From NCBI GenBank assembly GCA_023369685.1, contig SACZ01000004.1, positions 372,001 to 436,000 of the forward strand: a DNA stretch of 64,000 nt, read 5' to 3'. Origin of the DNA: Prolixibacteraceae bacterium JC049 (lineage in GTDB: Bacteria > Bacteroidota > Bacteroidia > Bacteroidales > Prolixibacteraceae). Shown here piece by piece: positions 19,106-28,989 of the stretch. The notes beneath the pieces are model-generated. The model saw nothing but the letters and a program-made list of their open reading frames with translations. It did no database searches and was not told the origin of the DNA. The stretch's first letter is position 1, and each line of letters starts with the position of its first letter. Position numbers and translations under genes: made by a program.

Positions 19106-20773
19106 TTACCAATTCACTGTTTGCTCTAATGCTGGATTTAATTCAATCTCATTGAAACCAATTGGTAGTAGATAATTTTTCTCTTCCCAGCGATTTTCGG
19201 CATCAGGTTGAGTAATAATTCGTCCGGTTGTGGGATCACACACCAGATCCCATTCGCCACCTAATCTGTCCTGATATATTTGCTGAAAATTTGTTGATTT
19301 AAAAGGCACTCCCATCAAAGGTTTATCCAATACCTGTTCTGCAATTTTCCAACGACGAATATCATCATATCGGAATCCTTCAACTGCCAGTTCCACCATG
19401 CGTTCTCTGCGAATTTCATTCCGGATATTTAAATTGTGTGCTGTTGCAAAGCCATTGGTCAAAAATGCAGAAGAATGAAAACCGGCACGATCACGTATAG
19501 CATTTATCGTCAGGTTCAACTGTTCGTCTGTTACTGATCCATGTTTCTCCCATAATGCCTCAACATGATTCAACAGAATTTCGGCATAACGAATTTCATG
19601 CGCAAAGTTTACATTTTTACCTAAGTTAAGGGCTTCTTTCGTACCAACGTTCCATTTTGAGATCATATATCCGCCCTGTTCCTGAGTAATCCATGGCAAA
19701 TATGGCTGTCCATCAATATTTCTAAATATCACATATGCAGAATCGGGAACAACTACCATTTGACGCATACGTGGATCTCGATTTTGCCACTCATCTAACC
19801 AGTCGCCTGTTTGCTGATACAATGGTGATTTATCAATAGGTAAACCATCACGGCACAATAGTGCTTCGATAAAACTACTATTAAACATTAAACCATATCC
19901 GTTTATAGCATCACCACCATAACTATGGGTTACTTCCAGCTCACGATTATATCTTCTGGCTACTATTTGCTCTTTAGAATCATTTCCTTCTTCCATAAAG
20001 AAATTATAATAACTCCTTTTCCTGTCTGAAGAGTAAAACAACTCATGTTCTCCACTGTTTATTAGCGCATTACTTGCAGAAAGAGCCTCGTCAAGATATC
20101 TTGATACGTTTGCTCCTGTTTGATGATATCTTCCCCATGTAGCCTCAAACAAGGCAACTCTGGATTTAAGAGCCAAAGCAGCATTCCATGTTACACGTCC
20201 CCATTCTTTTTCTGGCAAATCGCTCTGCTTTGGTAAAATTTCAATAATAGCATTCAACTCATTCAACATAAAGTCAACAACTTCTGTTCTGGGAGCTCTT
20301 GGAGCATATAACTCTTCACTGCCTGTATCCAGAGGCCTTAAAATCAGGGGGACATCGCCAAATTTTTTATACAATTCGAAATATTCATACACTCTGAACC
20401 AGCGAGCCTCTGCGACATATCGTTTGGCAATTTCCTGAACATCTGGATCATTGCCCCTTTCTATAAGTATATTACGTTGACGGATTCGCCCATAGGCAGC
20501 ATTCCATGTTCCATTACTTGCCGGAATGGTATTTAATCCCTGACTGATAGTATTTCCATCAGCATGTTTTATAATATCAGAATTGTGATCAACAGCAATT
20601 GCTCCTATATCAGGTAAATTACGATAGAATGCATTTGCTCCAGTTTCAAAATGTTCAGCTGTTTTCCAGTATTCTGCACTTGAAAGTTTATCTTTTGGCG
20701 ATAAATCCAGCTCTTTTTCACATGCTGTAAACATTACAGCAGCTGTCATCAACAAAAATATAGTGTTTCTCAT
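19106..20773 (-). CDS. SusD/RagB-family nutrient-binding lipoprotein (locus 2)
   Basis: SusD homologue of 555 residues with lipobox AAVMFTACEKELDLSP. It contains the helical TPR-type core and the typical C-terminal region with LAVEGFRYDDIRRWKIAEQ and LLPIGFNEIELNPALEQTVNW. As the lipid-anchored lid of the adjacent SusC it should capture oligosaccharide, here likely the product of the GH85 enzyme encoded next. It follows SusC by 10 bases on the same strand. Confidence 0.94.
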   Translation of the reverse strand: MRNTIFLLMTAAVMFTACEKELDLSPKDKLSSAEYWKTAEHFETGANAFYRNLPDIGAIAVDHNSDIIKHADGNTISQGLNTIPASNGTWNAAYGRIRQRNILIERGNDPDVQEIAKRYVAEARWFRVYEYFELYKKFGDVPLILRPLDTGSEELYAPRAPRTEVVDFMLNELNAIIEILPKQSDLPEKEWGRVTWNAALALKSRVALFEATWGRYHQTGANVSRYLDEALSASNALINSGEHELFYSSDRKRSYYNFFMEEGNDSKEQIVARRYNRELEVTHSYGGDAINGYGLMFNSSFIEALLCRDGLPIDKSPLYQQTGDWLDEWQNRDPRMRQMVVVPDSAYVIFRNIDGQPYLPWITQEQGGYMISKWNVGTKEALNLGKNVNFAHEIRYAEILLNHVEALWEKHGSVTDEQLNLTINAIRDRAGFHSSAFLTNGFATAHNLNIRNEIRRERMVELAVEGFRYDDIRRWKIAEQVLDKPLMGVPFKSTNFQQIYQDRLGGEWDLVCDPTTGRIITQPDAENRWEEKNYLLPIGFNEIELNPALEQTVNW

Positions 20774-20783
20774 TGTTTTCTCT

Positions 20784-23700
20784 TTAGAAAGTTACATTAA
20801 TACCAAATGAATATCCTCTGGTTATTGGATAAAAGAAAGTAGCTCCTTTTTCTGGGTCAACATCTGGGCCTCTGTCAAATTTATGATACTCCCATAAATC
20901 CTGTCCACTCGCAAAACATCTAATACGTTCAAGTCCTAATTTATTAACCCATTTTTCAGGTATATTATAGCCTACTTCTACATTCTTTAATCTAATGTAT
21001 GCTCCATTTTCTATGCGAAGGCTAGTAGATTGCCAGTTCCATCCCTGTGTGCGTCTGTCTAAACTAGGGTAAATACCTGTAGGGTTTTCTTCTGTCCATG
21101 TTTGTCCATAGAAGTAATCGGGCAAAGCCATCCAGGTACTTTTCAAAGGAACAGTCCATGCGTCGTTTCTATATATCGTGCGCTTACCAACACCTTGGAA
21201 AAATAATGATATATCGAAATTTTTCCATCCCAAACGAGCGTTTAGCCCAAAATTATAACGAGGCAAAGGAGATCCTACGTATTTTAAATCACCTGTTGAA
21301 CCAATCTCTGGATCTCCATTAGGGGTATACTTTCCATCACCATCCAAATCGGCAATTCTAATATCTCCCGGACCCAAATTTTGTGGTACATTTTCAATCT
21401 CCATCATGGCATCTGCCTCTTCCTGAGTAGTCATTATTCCTTGATATTCATATGCAAAAATTGCATTCACAGGATATCCTTCAATTATATTTCCTGTTCC
21501 GGCTTTACGAACAGATTTACCTCCATATTCTAACAGTTCATTTTGCGAATCACTTAAAACAAGTTTTATATCATATGTAAAATCGCCCTTTTCCCCCTGA
21601 TAACCAATACTGAAGTCCCATCCCCAGGTTTTAAGTTTCCCTAGGTTTGTTTTTGGAGCAGCAGCTCCTAATACACTTGGATATTCGGAACTCAATAATA
21701 AATCGTCATTGTATTTTTCATATACATCAAAACTTGTTTGTAAACCTTTAAACAGTACTAAATCAACACCTAAATTATAAGTTGAAAGTGTTTCCCACTC
21801 ACGCTCTAAAGATATCATTCCTCCCTCACTGGCCGAAGGATAAATTGTAGCATCTGTGCCAAAAACAACTGGATTATTATTCAAATTCAAATCACTGATG
21901 TAATCATAGAGTCCAATGTTATTCTGGTTTCCACTTTCGCCATAGCTCAAACGTAATTTCGCATACTTTAACCAATCCTGTTTTGGGAACCATAATTCTT
22001 CAGTCATAATCCATCCCATTGAAACCGAACAAAAGTTTCCCCAACGATAATCTGGATGAAAACGACTGGTGCCATCACGACGGTATGAGAATTCGGCTAA
22101 ATAGCGGTTTTTGTAGTTATAATTGACACGCCCAAAATATGAACGTATCGCCCATTGTTTTCCCCAATCTTGATTGAACTGCTCATCTGGATTCCCAGTA
22201 TTAAGCGTAAAAGGTTCTTGAACAGATATGGTTTTGCGCCAGGCTCCAAACCCATCTTGATCCCATTCATCCTGATTGGCTCCTACCATTATTCCAAATT
22301 CATGATCTTTAACTTTTCTATTGTATCTCAACAAAGAATATACTGTACTTGACACATATTGATCAAAATTTCTGCGGCGAGAATTCGGATTATTAATAAC
22401 ACTCATTACCTGACTATTCCAGCCCAACATATTAAATGTATTGCGATTAATCTTGGTATTATAAAAATTGGCTGTTAAACTGGCTTTAGTTTCAAACTGA
22501 AGACCTTTTATGATAGTATATATTAATGAAACATTTCCAGTAGCTTTATACTGATCTGTTCGTTTCAGTCCATCTTCTTCCAATTGTTGAATAGGATTTA
22601 AAACTCTCCGAGGAGAATAATAGTCACCATTTTCATTCCAAACCGGGCTATTCACGTAAGTTGAATAGAAATTATTAACTGCACTTCCTAACGCAGGAGA
22701 TTCCTCTTTTTTACTGTATACACCTCCAAGGCTTGTTTTAAGAAGCAATTTCTCACTTAATCTGGCATCCAAATTGAACCGGAAATTTATCTTTTTAAAA
22801 TCATCTGGCCCATAGTTTAAAATCCCTTCTTCGTCTAGTAAACTTCCACTAACATAGTAGTTTAATTTATCGCTTCCTCCTCCGGCATTTATGCTATAAA
22901 TATTTTGTTTCCCAGTATCCCAGAAGATATCTTCTAAAGGCCCGCGATAAGTTAAACCTGTTCGTTCAGCCCAAAAACTGGCTTTATTTCCCTGTACAAG
23001 AACATGTGCATTAGGATCGTCAAGATATTGAAAAGTATTCTCTTCAGTATAAAGCGGAGTTTGTCCTGTTTCTGTTTTAAATTCATTAAACAAAGTATAG
23101 TACTGAAAAGGACTTGCTTTACGTGGAATATATGTTGGTTTCTTATAACTCTGAGTAAAACTGGCATTAAACTTAGCTCTACCTTTTTTTCCTCTTTTAG
23201 TCTCAACCAATATCACCCCTCCAGCAGCACGTGAGCCATAAATTGAGGCTGCGCCGTCCTTTAATACATTAAAACTGGCAATATCCTGAGGTGTAACATC
23301 GTTTAAGCGCCCCTCTACTCCATCAATTAAGATAAGGGGACCAACATTTGTACTTCCGTTTGAATTAATAGAAGTAACACCTCTTACCTTTAATGTAACT
23401 CCCTCGTCACCCGGCTGACCAGTACTTCTCTGTACAATCATTCCTGGTACGGCTCCCTGTAATGCATCCGAAAGTTTATTTACTGTTCTGTTTTCGATAA
23501 ATTTGGTATCAACCTGAGCAACAGAACCTGTAAGGCTTGCTTTCTTCTTCACTCCATAACCAATAGCAACTACCTCTTCCAATCCAATTGCATCTTCTAT
23601 CATCTTAACATTTATTTCTTCAGTTTCATCAACAAGTATTTCTTGTTTCTGCATCCCAATGAACGAAAAAACTAATATTTTTGAGTTGGGAGGAATTATC

Positions 23701-24203
23701 ATTTTGTATTTACCATCAGCATCTGTAGTCACTCCCATTGAAGTGCCTTTAACAACTATAGAGACTCCGGGTAAGGGTTGACCATTTTTGTCAGTCACGA
23801 CCCCTGAAACGACCTTCTTACTTTCTTGTGCCGCTATTACTTTCGACAATACAATGTGCTGGTCGATTATACGATAATGTACATCTGTATCAATAAACAG
23901 TGCTGACAACACTTGTTTTATATCACTGTTTTTTAGATTGACACTCACATGTCGCTTCAAGTTTATACTCTCCTTGTTATACACAAAGAAATATTCACTC
24001 TTATGTTGTATTTCCTTCAAAGCTGTTTCCAGACTCACATCCCGAAGAATTAGATTCATGTTAGATTGCGAGTGTACATTGGAAGCAAACATTTGCCCTA
24101 AAAAAACAAACGTTATGAATAGTACTAACCTCATCTTCAATAATAGATTGTACGACAGAGCAGATTTACCCCGTCGAGAGATAAAAATTTTGTTTTTTTT
24201 CAT
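20784..24203 (-). CDS. SusC-family TonB-dependent transporter with STN domain (locus 2)
   Basis: SusC-type outer-membrane importer of 1139 residues. Visible in order: leader, STN domain (about 48-110), carboxypeptidase-like domain (GVVTDKNGQPLPGVSIVVKG, about 132-205), plug with LILIDGVEGRLNDV and GSRAAGGVILVETK, and a barrel closing with FGINVTF. The STN domain implies regulation through the upstream FecR (24316-25380) and ECF sigma factor. ATG at 24203 follows a spacer with a hairpin. Together with SusD it should import N-glycan or chitobiose-type oligosaccharides, inferred from GH85 and GH20 in the same locus. Confidence 0.95.
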   Translation of the reverse strand: MKKNKIFISRRGKSALSYNLLLKMRLVLFITFVFLGQMFASNVHSQSNMNLILRDVSLETALKEIQHKSEYFFVYNKESINLKRHVSVNLKNSDIKQVLSALFIDTDVHYRIIDQHIVLSKVIAAQESKKVVSGVVTDKNGQPLPGVSIVVKGTSMGVTTDADGKYKMIIPPNSKILVFSFIGMQKQEILVDETEEINVKMIEDAIGLEEVVAIGYGVKKKASLTGSVAQVDTKFIENRTVNKLSDALQGAVPGMIVQRSTGQPGDEGVTLKVRGVTSINSNGSTNVGPLILIDGVEGRLNDVTPQDIASFNVLKDGAASIYGSRAAGGVILVETKRGKKGRAKFNASFTQSYKKPTYIPRKASPFQYYTLFNEFKTETGQTPLYTEENTFQYLDDPNAHVLVQGNKASFWAERTGLTYRGPLEDIFWDTGKQNIYSINAGGGSDKLNYYVSGSLLDEEGILNYGPDDFKKINFRFNLDARLSEKLLLKTSLGGVYSKKEESPALGSAVNNFYSTYVNSPVWNENGDYYSPRRVLNPIQQLEEDGLKRTDQYKATGNVSLIYTIIKGLQFETKASLTANFYNTKINRNTFNMLGWNSQVMSVINNPNSRRRNFDQYVSSTVYSLLRYNRKVKDHEFGIMVGANQDEWDQDGFGAWRKTISVQEPFTLNTGNPDEQFNQDWGKQWAIRSYFGRVNYNYKNRYLAEFSYRRDGTSRFHPDYRWGNFCSVSMGWIMTEELWFPKQDWLKYAKLRLSYGESGNQNNIGLYDYISDLNLNNNPVVFGTDATIYPSASEGGMISLEREWETLSTYNLGVDLVLFKGLQTSFDVYEKYNDDLLLSSEYPSVLGAAAPKTNLGKLKTWGWDFSIGYQGEKGDFTYDIKLVLSDSQNELLEYGGKSVRKAGTGNIIEGYPVNAIFAYEYQGIMTTQEEADAMMEIENVPQNLGPGDIRIADLDGDGKYTPNGDPEIGSTGDLKYVGSPLPRYNFGLNARLGWKNFDISLFFQGVGKRTIYRNDAWTVPLKSTWMALPDYFYGQTWTEENPTGIYPSLDRRTQGWNWQSTSLRIENGAYIRLKNVEVGYNIPEKWVNKLGLERIRCFASGQDLWEYHKFDRGPDVDPEKGATFFYPITRGYSFGINVTF

Positions 24204-24250
24204 AGTTTTGAACTGATTTGTTTTATAAACTTTTTAATAAATCAATCTTT

Positions 24251-24281
24251 AGCAGCATTGAATGTGGGGTTCTTTGCTGCT
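24251..24281 (-). promoter_or_regulatory. Hairpin between fecR and susC (locus 2)
   Basis: AGCAGC (24251-24256) pairs with GCTGCT (24276-24281) around a 19-base loop, in the susC leader. As in locus 1, the T-run (TTTTTATTT) is on the plus-strand side, so it would not stop the sus message but could terminate antisense RNA or cap the mRNA. Confidence 0.35.
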
Positions 24282-24315
24282 TTTTATTTCTCTAATGGTT
24301 ACATAGGCATCTAGT

Positions 24316-25380
24316 TTAGTATTTTATGGTTCGTTTTCTGTCCTTTCTAATACTTATTTGTTCTTTAATAATTCCATCATCGGTTCTTATCTCTTCTTTG
24401 TGATACGTTATTGGCAAAGAATAAGCAAATATTTTCATCACCTGATCAATTGACTTTGATGAAATTGTACCATTGAACTTATATTGCCCAATTTCCGGAT
24501 CTAGTAAGCGAATAGTTACATTATAGCTACGTTCAATATCTCTAATTATCTCTGCAAAAGCCTCATCGTCAAACGAAAATAAATTATTTCTCCAGCCAGC
24601 AACAAAAGCTTTCTGCTCTATCCTATTTATAAGCATATTACCCGTTTTCTTATTGAAGCGAGCTACTTCTCCCGGCTTAAGTTCATAATTCTGCTCTGAT
24701 ACAGCTACTGCTACCTTACCGGTTAACAACTGTGTTTCCACAATATCATTATTAGCATATGCCGAAAGATTGAATTTGGTTCCCAGAACCTTAATATCTA
24801 AATCGGCTGTATGGACTATCATCGGAATCTTCATCTTCATTACTTCGAAATAACCTTCTCCAATCAATTTCAATTCCCGCTGATTGTCATTAAACTTTTG
24901 AGGATATGTTAATTCACTACCTGCATTCAACCATACCCGGCTTCCATCAGGTAAATCAACCTTAGTTTTTCCACCTAATGGAGCATATACTGTATGGTTT
25001 ATTGCTTCCACGTTGGTTACTTTTTCTTCATAATAAAGGGATTGTTGGAAATAATAAATTGTAGCAAAAATTAGCGGTAGGACTAAAACAACTGCAATAC
25101 GTTGTGACCATAACCAAAAAATAGAGGGGCTGATAAGATTTTTCTTCCTGATTCTTTTATCCAATCTACTCCATTCATTCACAACTTCTTTATCAGAAAC
25201 TGTATTTTTCTTAAACTTCAAATAACTCAATAACTTTAAGTCGTCTTTTAATTGACTACAATCACCTTCATATAATTTCAGTAGTTCCCTTTTTGCATCT
25301 GAATTATGCTTTTTAAGGTTAATTATTTTATTTTGGATTAGCTCATTGCTGAGCAAATGAAGTTTATCGTCTCTTTTCAT
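24316..25380 (-). CDS. FecR-family anti-sigma factor (locus 2)
   Basis: A 354-residue FecR-type regulator. Cytoplasmic N-terminus (1-90), one membrane span at about 92-112 (IAVVLVLPLIFATIYYFQ), the FecR core beginning VYAPLGGKTKVDLPDGSRVWLNAGS and a C-terminal DUF4974 domain. It should hold the sigma factor encoded 72 bases upstream and respond to the STN domain of the downstream SusC. The C-terminal tail (SIRKDRKRTIKY) is longer than in the locus 1 FecR. Confidence 0.93.
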   Translation of the reverse strand: MKRDDKLHLLSNELIQNKIINLKKHNSDAKRELLKLYEGDCSQLKDDLKLLSYLKFKKNTVSDKEVVNEWSRLDKRIRKKNLISPSIFWLWSQRIAVVLVLPLIFATIYYFQQSLYYEEKVTNVEAINHTVYAPLGGKTKVDLPDGSRVWLNAGSELTYPQKFNDNQRELKLIGEGYFEVMKMKIPMIVHTADLDIKVLGTKFNLSAYANNDIVETQLLTGKVAVAVSEQNYELKPGEVARFNKKTGNMLINRIEQKAFVAGWRNNLFSFDDEAFAEIIRDIERSYNVTIRLLDPEIGQYKFNGTISSKSIDQVMKIFAYSLPITYHKEEIRTDDGIIKEQISIRKDRKRTIKY

Positions 25381-25452
25381 CTCATTAATATTCTATATTA
25401 ACATAGAGAGACAAAAAGGTAAAAGGTACTCATTAAAAATGAAAAATTATTC

Positions 25453-26076
25453 TTATCGATAATACATAAATAGAGAAAACAATATACTATCAACCTGAAT
25501 GTCACCATCATGAAAAGAAACAGCTCTCCGCATTTTTTTGAGTATACGTTGCATATTATTCTTAACCGATTGCTCATTTATACTCAGAAGCTCTCCAATT
25601 TCCTTATATGTTAATTCTTGATAGAATCTAAGAAATACAATTTCACGCTGCTTAGAGGAAAGTTGATTAAGTGCTGCAATCAATTCCTTCTTTACAACTT
25701 TTGAGACTTCTTTATTTTCGACGAACTGACTTTCATCAAACGAAAATCGGTTATTCTTTGTGTCATCAAGATAATCATTCTCAATCTGGCTCTGATACTT
25801 CTTTTGTTGTAGTAATTGTCGTCGTAATGACAAAAGCAAATACGATTTAACATTATAAACATCGCCTAAATGCCCTTTACGATTCCAAATATTTAAAAAC
25901 AATTCCTGAATAGCATCTTTTACTATATCACTGTCGAAAACCATCTGATTTCCATAAGTTGTCATTAACTTATAGTATTTCTTAAAAAGTAATGCCAGTG
26001 CATGTTTCTGTCCACTCTTCAACGCCTTCCAATGCAAATAATCTGCAGAAATAGTATTTGATTCTTTCTTATCCAT
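25453..26076 (-). CDS. ECF RNA polymerase sigma factor (locus 2)
   Basis: ECF-type sigma factor, 207 residues from the ATG at 26076 (an upstream TTG is less likely). Region 2 (ALLFKKYYKLMTTYGNQMV, VKDAIQELFLNIWN) and region 4 (LSSKQREIVFLRFYQELTYKEIGELLSINEQSVKNNMQR) are intact. It forms the regulatory pair with the following FecR and should turn on susC/susD and perhaps the GH85 gene. Confidence 0.93.
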   Translation of the reverse strand: MDKKESNTISADYLHWKALKSGQKHALALLFKKYYKLMTTYGNQMVFDSDIVKDAIQELFLNIWNRKGHLGDVYNVKSYLLLSLRRQLLQQKKYQSQIENDYLDDTKNNRFSFDESQFVENKEVSKVVKKELIAALNQLSSKQREIVFLRFYQELTYKEIGELLSINEQSVKNNMQRILKKMRRAVSFHDGDIQVDSILFSLFMYYR

Positions 26077-26326
26077 GTTTCTGTTGCAAAACAAATGTAG
26101 AAAAAACTATGAATAACTTACTAGCCGGAGTTCAGTTTATGTTCTAAGGATCAAGTACAATAAAAAATAATTTTCAAGATCAATTCTTAACAAATGAGTT
26201 TATTGCGATGATTTTCTCTATTAGATTCTTATTGTCACACTCAGTTAATTTGTCATTTTTATTGTTGAATAAGCAACCTTTTATAGTAAACATACATCTA
26301 CCTCATAAATAAACCTTTATTCTACT

Positions 26327-26689
26327 ATGAAAAAGCTATTCAAAATCTTTGCAATTACCTTAGTCGCATTCATGGGTATTTTTATGTCATGTGATGATAA
26401 TGATTCAGTCAATGATATTTCGTTTTATCAGGAAAACACTTTGGATAAACTTTCTTGGTTAAACGAAATGGTAACCGGTTTTTCGGAGTATGATCACATT
26501 AAAATAGGTACTTATAATAATGACGTTGTAATTATTCATGGCAACTGCAACCCATTACACAATAGCGTTGCTCCTGTATATAATACAAAAGGTAAGTTTA
26601 TTGCTCATACCAGCAAAATTGGAGATAAGATTACTAACCAAAAAGTTGTCTGGCAACACCCAAATACAAAATGTCATTTTAACGATTAA
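26327..26689 (+). CDS. Small lipoprotein of unknown function
   Basis: A 120-residue protein with a signal peptide ending in the lipobox GIFMSCDDND, so predicted to be anchored in the envelope. The mature part is short and mixed alpha/beta with two cysteines (GNCNPLH and TKCHF). I do not recognise a family. It lies divergently from the locus 2 sigma factor and 12 bases before another small lipoprotein, so the two form an operon that ends at the terminator near 27244. Confidence 0.6.
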   Translation: MKKLFKIFAITLVAFMGIFMSCDDNDSVNDISFYQENTLDKLSWLNEMVTGFSEYDHIKIGTYNNDVVIIHGNCNPLHNSVAPVYNTKGKFIAHTSKIGDKITNQKVVWQHPNTKCHFND

Positions 26690-26701
26690 CACCTATAAAC
26701 C

Positions 26702-27220
26702 ATGAAAAGAACACTCATACTCACCTTCAGTCTACTGGCACTTTTTTTTACAGCATGCGATGATGATAACATTGATCAATCGGAGGGGAAAGTTGAAATC
26801 TATTTAATTACCCAATCGCAAAAAGACACTAATGGTGGCTATATCAACGAACATTCGGTAAAAACAGAAGAGAAAGCGTTTATTGCGTACAACGATTTGA
26901 TTACATACAATAAAACTACGCATACTTTCCAGATTAGTGAAAAAGCAAAAACAGCCATAAAGGCACTACCTCAGGATGGGCATGCCACTGAATTTGCAAT
27001 AAAAGTGAATAATCAAACAATCTATGCCGGACACTTATGGGCAAGCTACTCTTCTGCCATGTGCATTGGTTATTCTTCTGATCCTATTTCAGCCATATAC
27101 AGCAAAAAGCTGAATATTCAGTTTCGCACTCCTATGAATGTAAATACGGTGGTAAAGGATAAACGCAACGACCAGCTAATATTGGATATTTTTGAGGCAG
27201 ACAATAAATTAAGAGATTAA
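26702..27220 (+). CDS. Small lipoprotein of unknown function
   Basis: A 172-residue predicted lipoprotein (leader to FFTACDDDN). The mature region is beta-rich with segments VEIYLITQSQK, KAFIAYNDLITYNKTTHTFQISEKAK and TPMNVNTVVKDKRNDQLILDIFE. No family recognised. It is co-transcribed with the 120-residue lipoprotein upstream and lies between the two halves of the glycan locus, so a role at the surface in the same process is possible but unproven. Confidence 0.6.
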   Translation: MKRTLILTFSLLALFFTACDDDNIDQSEGKVEIYLITQSQKDTNGGYINEHSVKTEEKAFIAYNDLITYNKTTHTFQISEKAKTAIKALPQDGHATEFAIKVNNQTIYAGHLWASYSSAMCIGYSSDPISAIYSKKLNIQFRTPMNVNTVVKDKRNDQLILDIFEADNKLRD

Positions 27221-27243
27221 CAATAACAATTGAGCAGATACAA

Positions 27244-27283
27244 AAAGAGGCCATCTCTACCGAGACAGCCTCTTTATTTTTAT
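27244..27283 (+). terminator. Terminator of the small lipoprotein operon
   Basis: AAAGAGGC (27244-27251) pairs with GCCTCTTT (27268-27275), followed by ATTTTTAT. It lies between the convergent lipoprotein operon and the GH20 gene and may serve both. Confidence 0.8.
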
Positions 27284-27291
27284 ACGCGCTA

Positions 27292-28872
27292 TTACTTTTT
27301 AGCAGGTCCTTTTATTTCGGGTTTTGAATTTGGATTCAATGGATCGAAAACGGCAATGTTTTCTGCTTGATAGAACTGAAGCAATTGAGGTAAACGTGCA
27401 TTGAATTCATCCCAATTCTTATTCTGATCTTTTGTCCAGCCAGCTTCAGCCAATGCTGCAATTCGAGGGAAAGTCATAAATTCCATTCTGGCATTGGTAT
27501 GAATTACTTCTGTCCAGATGTTAGCCTGAATTCCCTTGATTAATTTATTATCGGCATCAATATCGCCAGTCATTTCTTTATTTGGAAATGCATATACTTT
27601 ATCGATTGAAGCAAAACCGCCCCAGCGACGCCCATCGGTATGGGAATCGTGTTGAACAAAATCGAAATAAAGTGGAATACGTGGACACATTATTGTAGTG
27701 TACCCTTTCTTCAGTGCATTAGCTAACAACTGTTTCTTATCGTGACGCCACCACATTACTGCAGTGTTATTTTTATTTAAGCCAGCTCCTATTACTTCGT
27801 CCCATCCCAAAACGGTCTTATTCATTACTTTCAAAGTATCGGCCATTCGGTTCAGGAAATAGTGCTCTACATCCACCAAACTTTTCCAATTGTTCTTTTT
27901 CATTAAGGCTTTCACCTCCGGGAAAGTTTTCCACTGGTGATTTCCAAAATGGACCTCATCGCCCCCAATATGGATTAATTTCGAAGGAAACAACGTAGCT
28001 ACTTCCTTCAACACATTGGTCAAAAACTCAAAAGTCAACTCTTTTCCAGGGTGAAATGTAAAGTCAGGATGACTTTTTGAACCTCCACCATTTATCTCAG
28101 GATAAGCTCTTGCTGCTGCCGAAGCATGACCTGGCATATCGATTTCAGGAATTACTTCGATGTGACGCTTAGCGGCATATGCCACCACCTCTTTAATTTG
28201 CTTTTGAGTATAAAAGCGAGGTTTTGCATTCGGATCTGTCTGATTTCCGGTTGCACCAACAGTTGTCAACTTCGGATATTGCTTTATTTCCAAGCGCCAT
28301 CCTTTAGAGTCAGTTAAGTGCCAGTGAAATTTATTCAGTTTATGGATGGCCATCATATCGATTAGCAACTTCACCTCTATTTCTCCAAAGAAATGACGCG
28401 ACTCATCCAACATCAATCCACGCCAAGGATATCGAGGTGCATCTTCAATTTCACAACAAGTAAGTTGGTTATTCTCACTAGCTATTAAAAGTTGCAACAA
28501 CGACTGTAGTCCGTTAAACATTCCAACCTTAGTTGAAGCACTAACCTTAATACCAGATTCATTGATGACAAGCTGGTAAGCCTCTTCGCCTAATCCGACT
28601 TTCTCCGTTAGAGAAATAACAGCGTTACTTTTCTTTGTGGGTTTTACTTTAAAAGAAGAGAATCTTTTTACCTGCTCTCGAAATAAATCGGCTTCTTCGG
28701 CAAAAGTTGCGCTTTGCAATTTCAATGAGATAGAAGACTTTAAGTTCAAATTTCCACTTCCCAACACCACGTTGTTAGGGTAAGGAGTAATTGGCAATCC
28801 ACTTGCCAACAACACATTAACCGATGCACACCAGAGCAAGGTGAGCACCAATAGTTTTTTAATAAAATTCAT
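27292..28872 (-). CDS. GH20 beta-N-acetylhexosaminidase
   Basis: Exported family 20 glycosidase, 526 residues from the ATG at 28872, where a signal peptide begins. An N-terminal GH20b domain (about 28-145) precedes the TIM barrel, which contains RGLMLDESRHF, KLNKFHWHLTDSKGWR, EIDMPGHA and the catalytic Asp-Glu pair at Asp305/Glu306 in HIGGDEVHF. The enzyme removes terminal GlcNAc or GalNAc by substrate-assisted catalysis, probably in the periplasm. Its place beside GH85 and SusCD suggests trimming of imported N-glycan or chitobiose products. Confidence 0.95.
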   Translation of the reverse strand: MNFIKKLLVLTLLWCASVNVLLASGLPITPYPNNVVLGSGNLNLKSSISLKLQSATFAEEADLFREQVKRFSSFKVKPTKKSNAVISLTEKVGLGEEAYQLVINESGIKVSASTKVGMFNGLQSLLQLLIASENNQLTCCEIEDAPRYPWRGLMLDESRHFFGEIEVKLLIDMMAIHKLNKFHWHLTDSKGWRLEIKQYPKLTTVGATGNQTDPNAKPRFYTQKQIKEVVAYAAKRHIEVIPEIDMPGHASAAARAYPEINGGGSKSHPDFTFHPGKELTFEFLTNVLKEVATLFPSKLIHIGGDEVHFGNHQWKTFPEVKALMKKNNWKSLVDVEHYFLNRMADTLKVMNKTVLGWDEVIGAGLNKNNTAVMWWRHDKKQLLANALKKGYTTIMCPRIPLYFDFVQHDSHTDGRRWGGFASIDKVYAFPNKEMTGDIDADNKLIKGIQANIWTEVIHTNARMEFMTFPRIAALAEAGWTKDQNKNWDEFNARLPQLLQFYQAENIAVFDPLNPNSKPEIKGPAKK

Positions 28873-28916
28873 AGGTAGTTTAATTTTTTTCGTTATCGCC
28901 AACGGGCACAAAAAAA

Positions 28917-28949
28917 CAAAATTAATTGTACTTATACAATCGATTTCAA
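28917..28949 (-). promoter_or_regulatory. Candidate promoter of the GH20 gene
   Basis: On the minus strand TAATTTTG (28924-28917) matches the Bacteroidota -7 consensus TAnnTTTG exactly, with a TTG at 28949-28947 separated by 22 bases. The -7 element lies 44 bases upstream of the GH20 ATG. Confidence 0.5.
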
Positions 28950-28989
28950 TCATAAAACATGCTTAAATGTTAAAGCAGTCATTTCGGGT

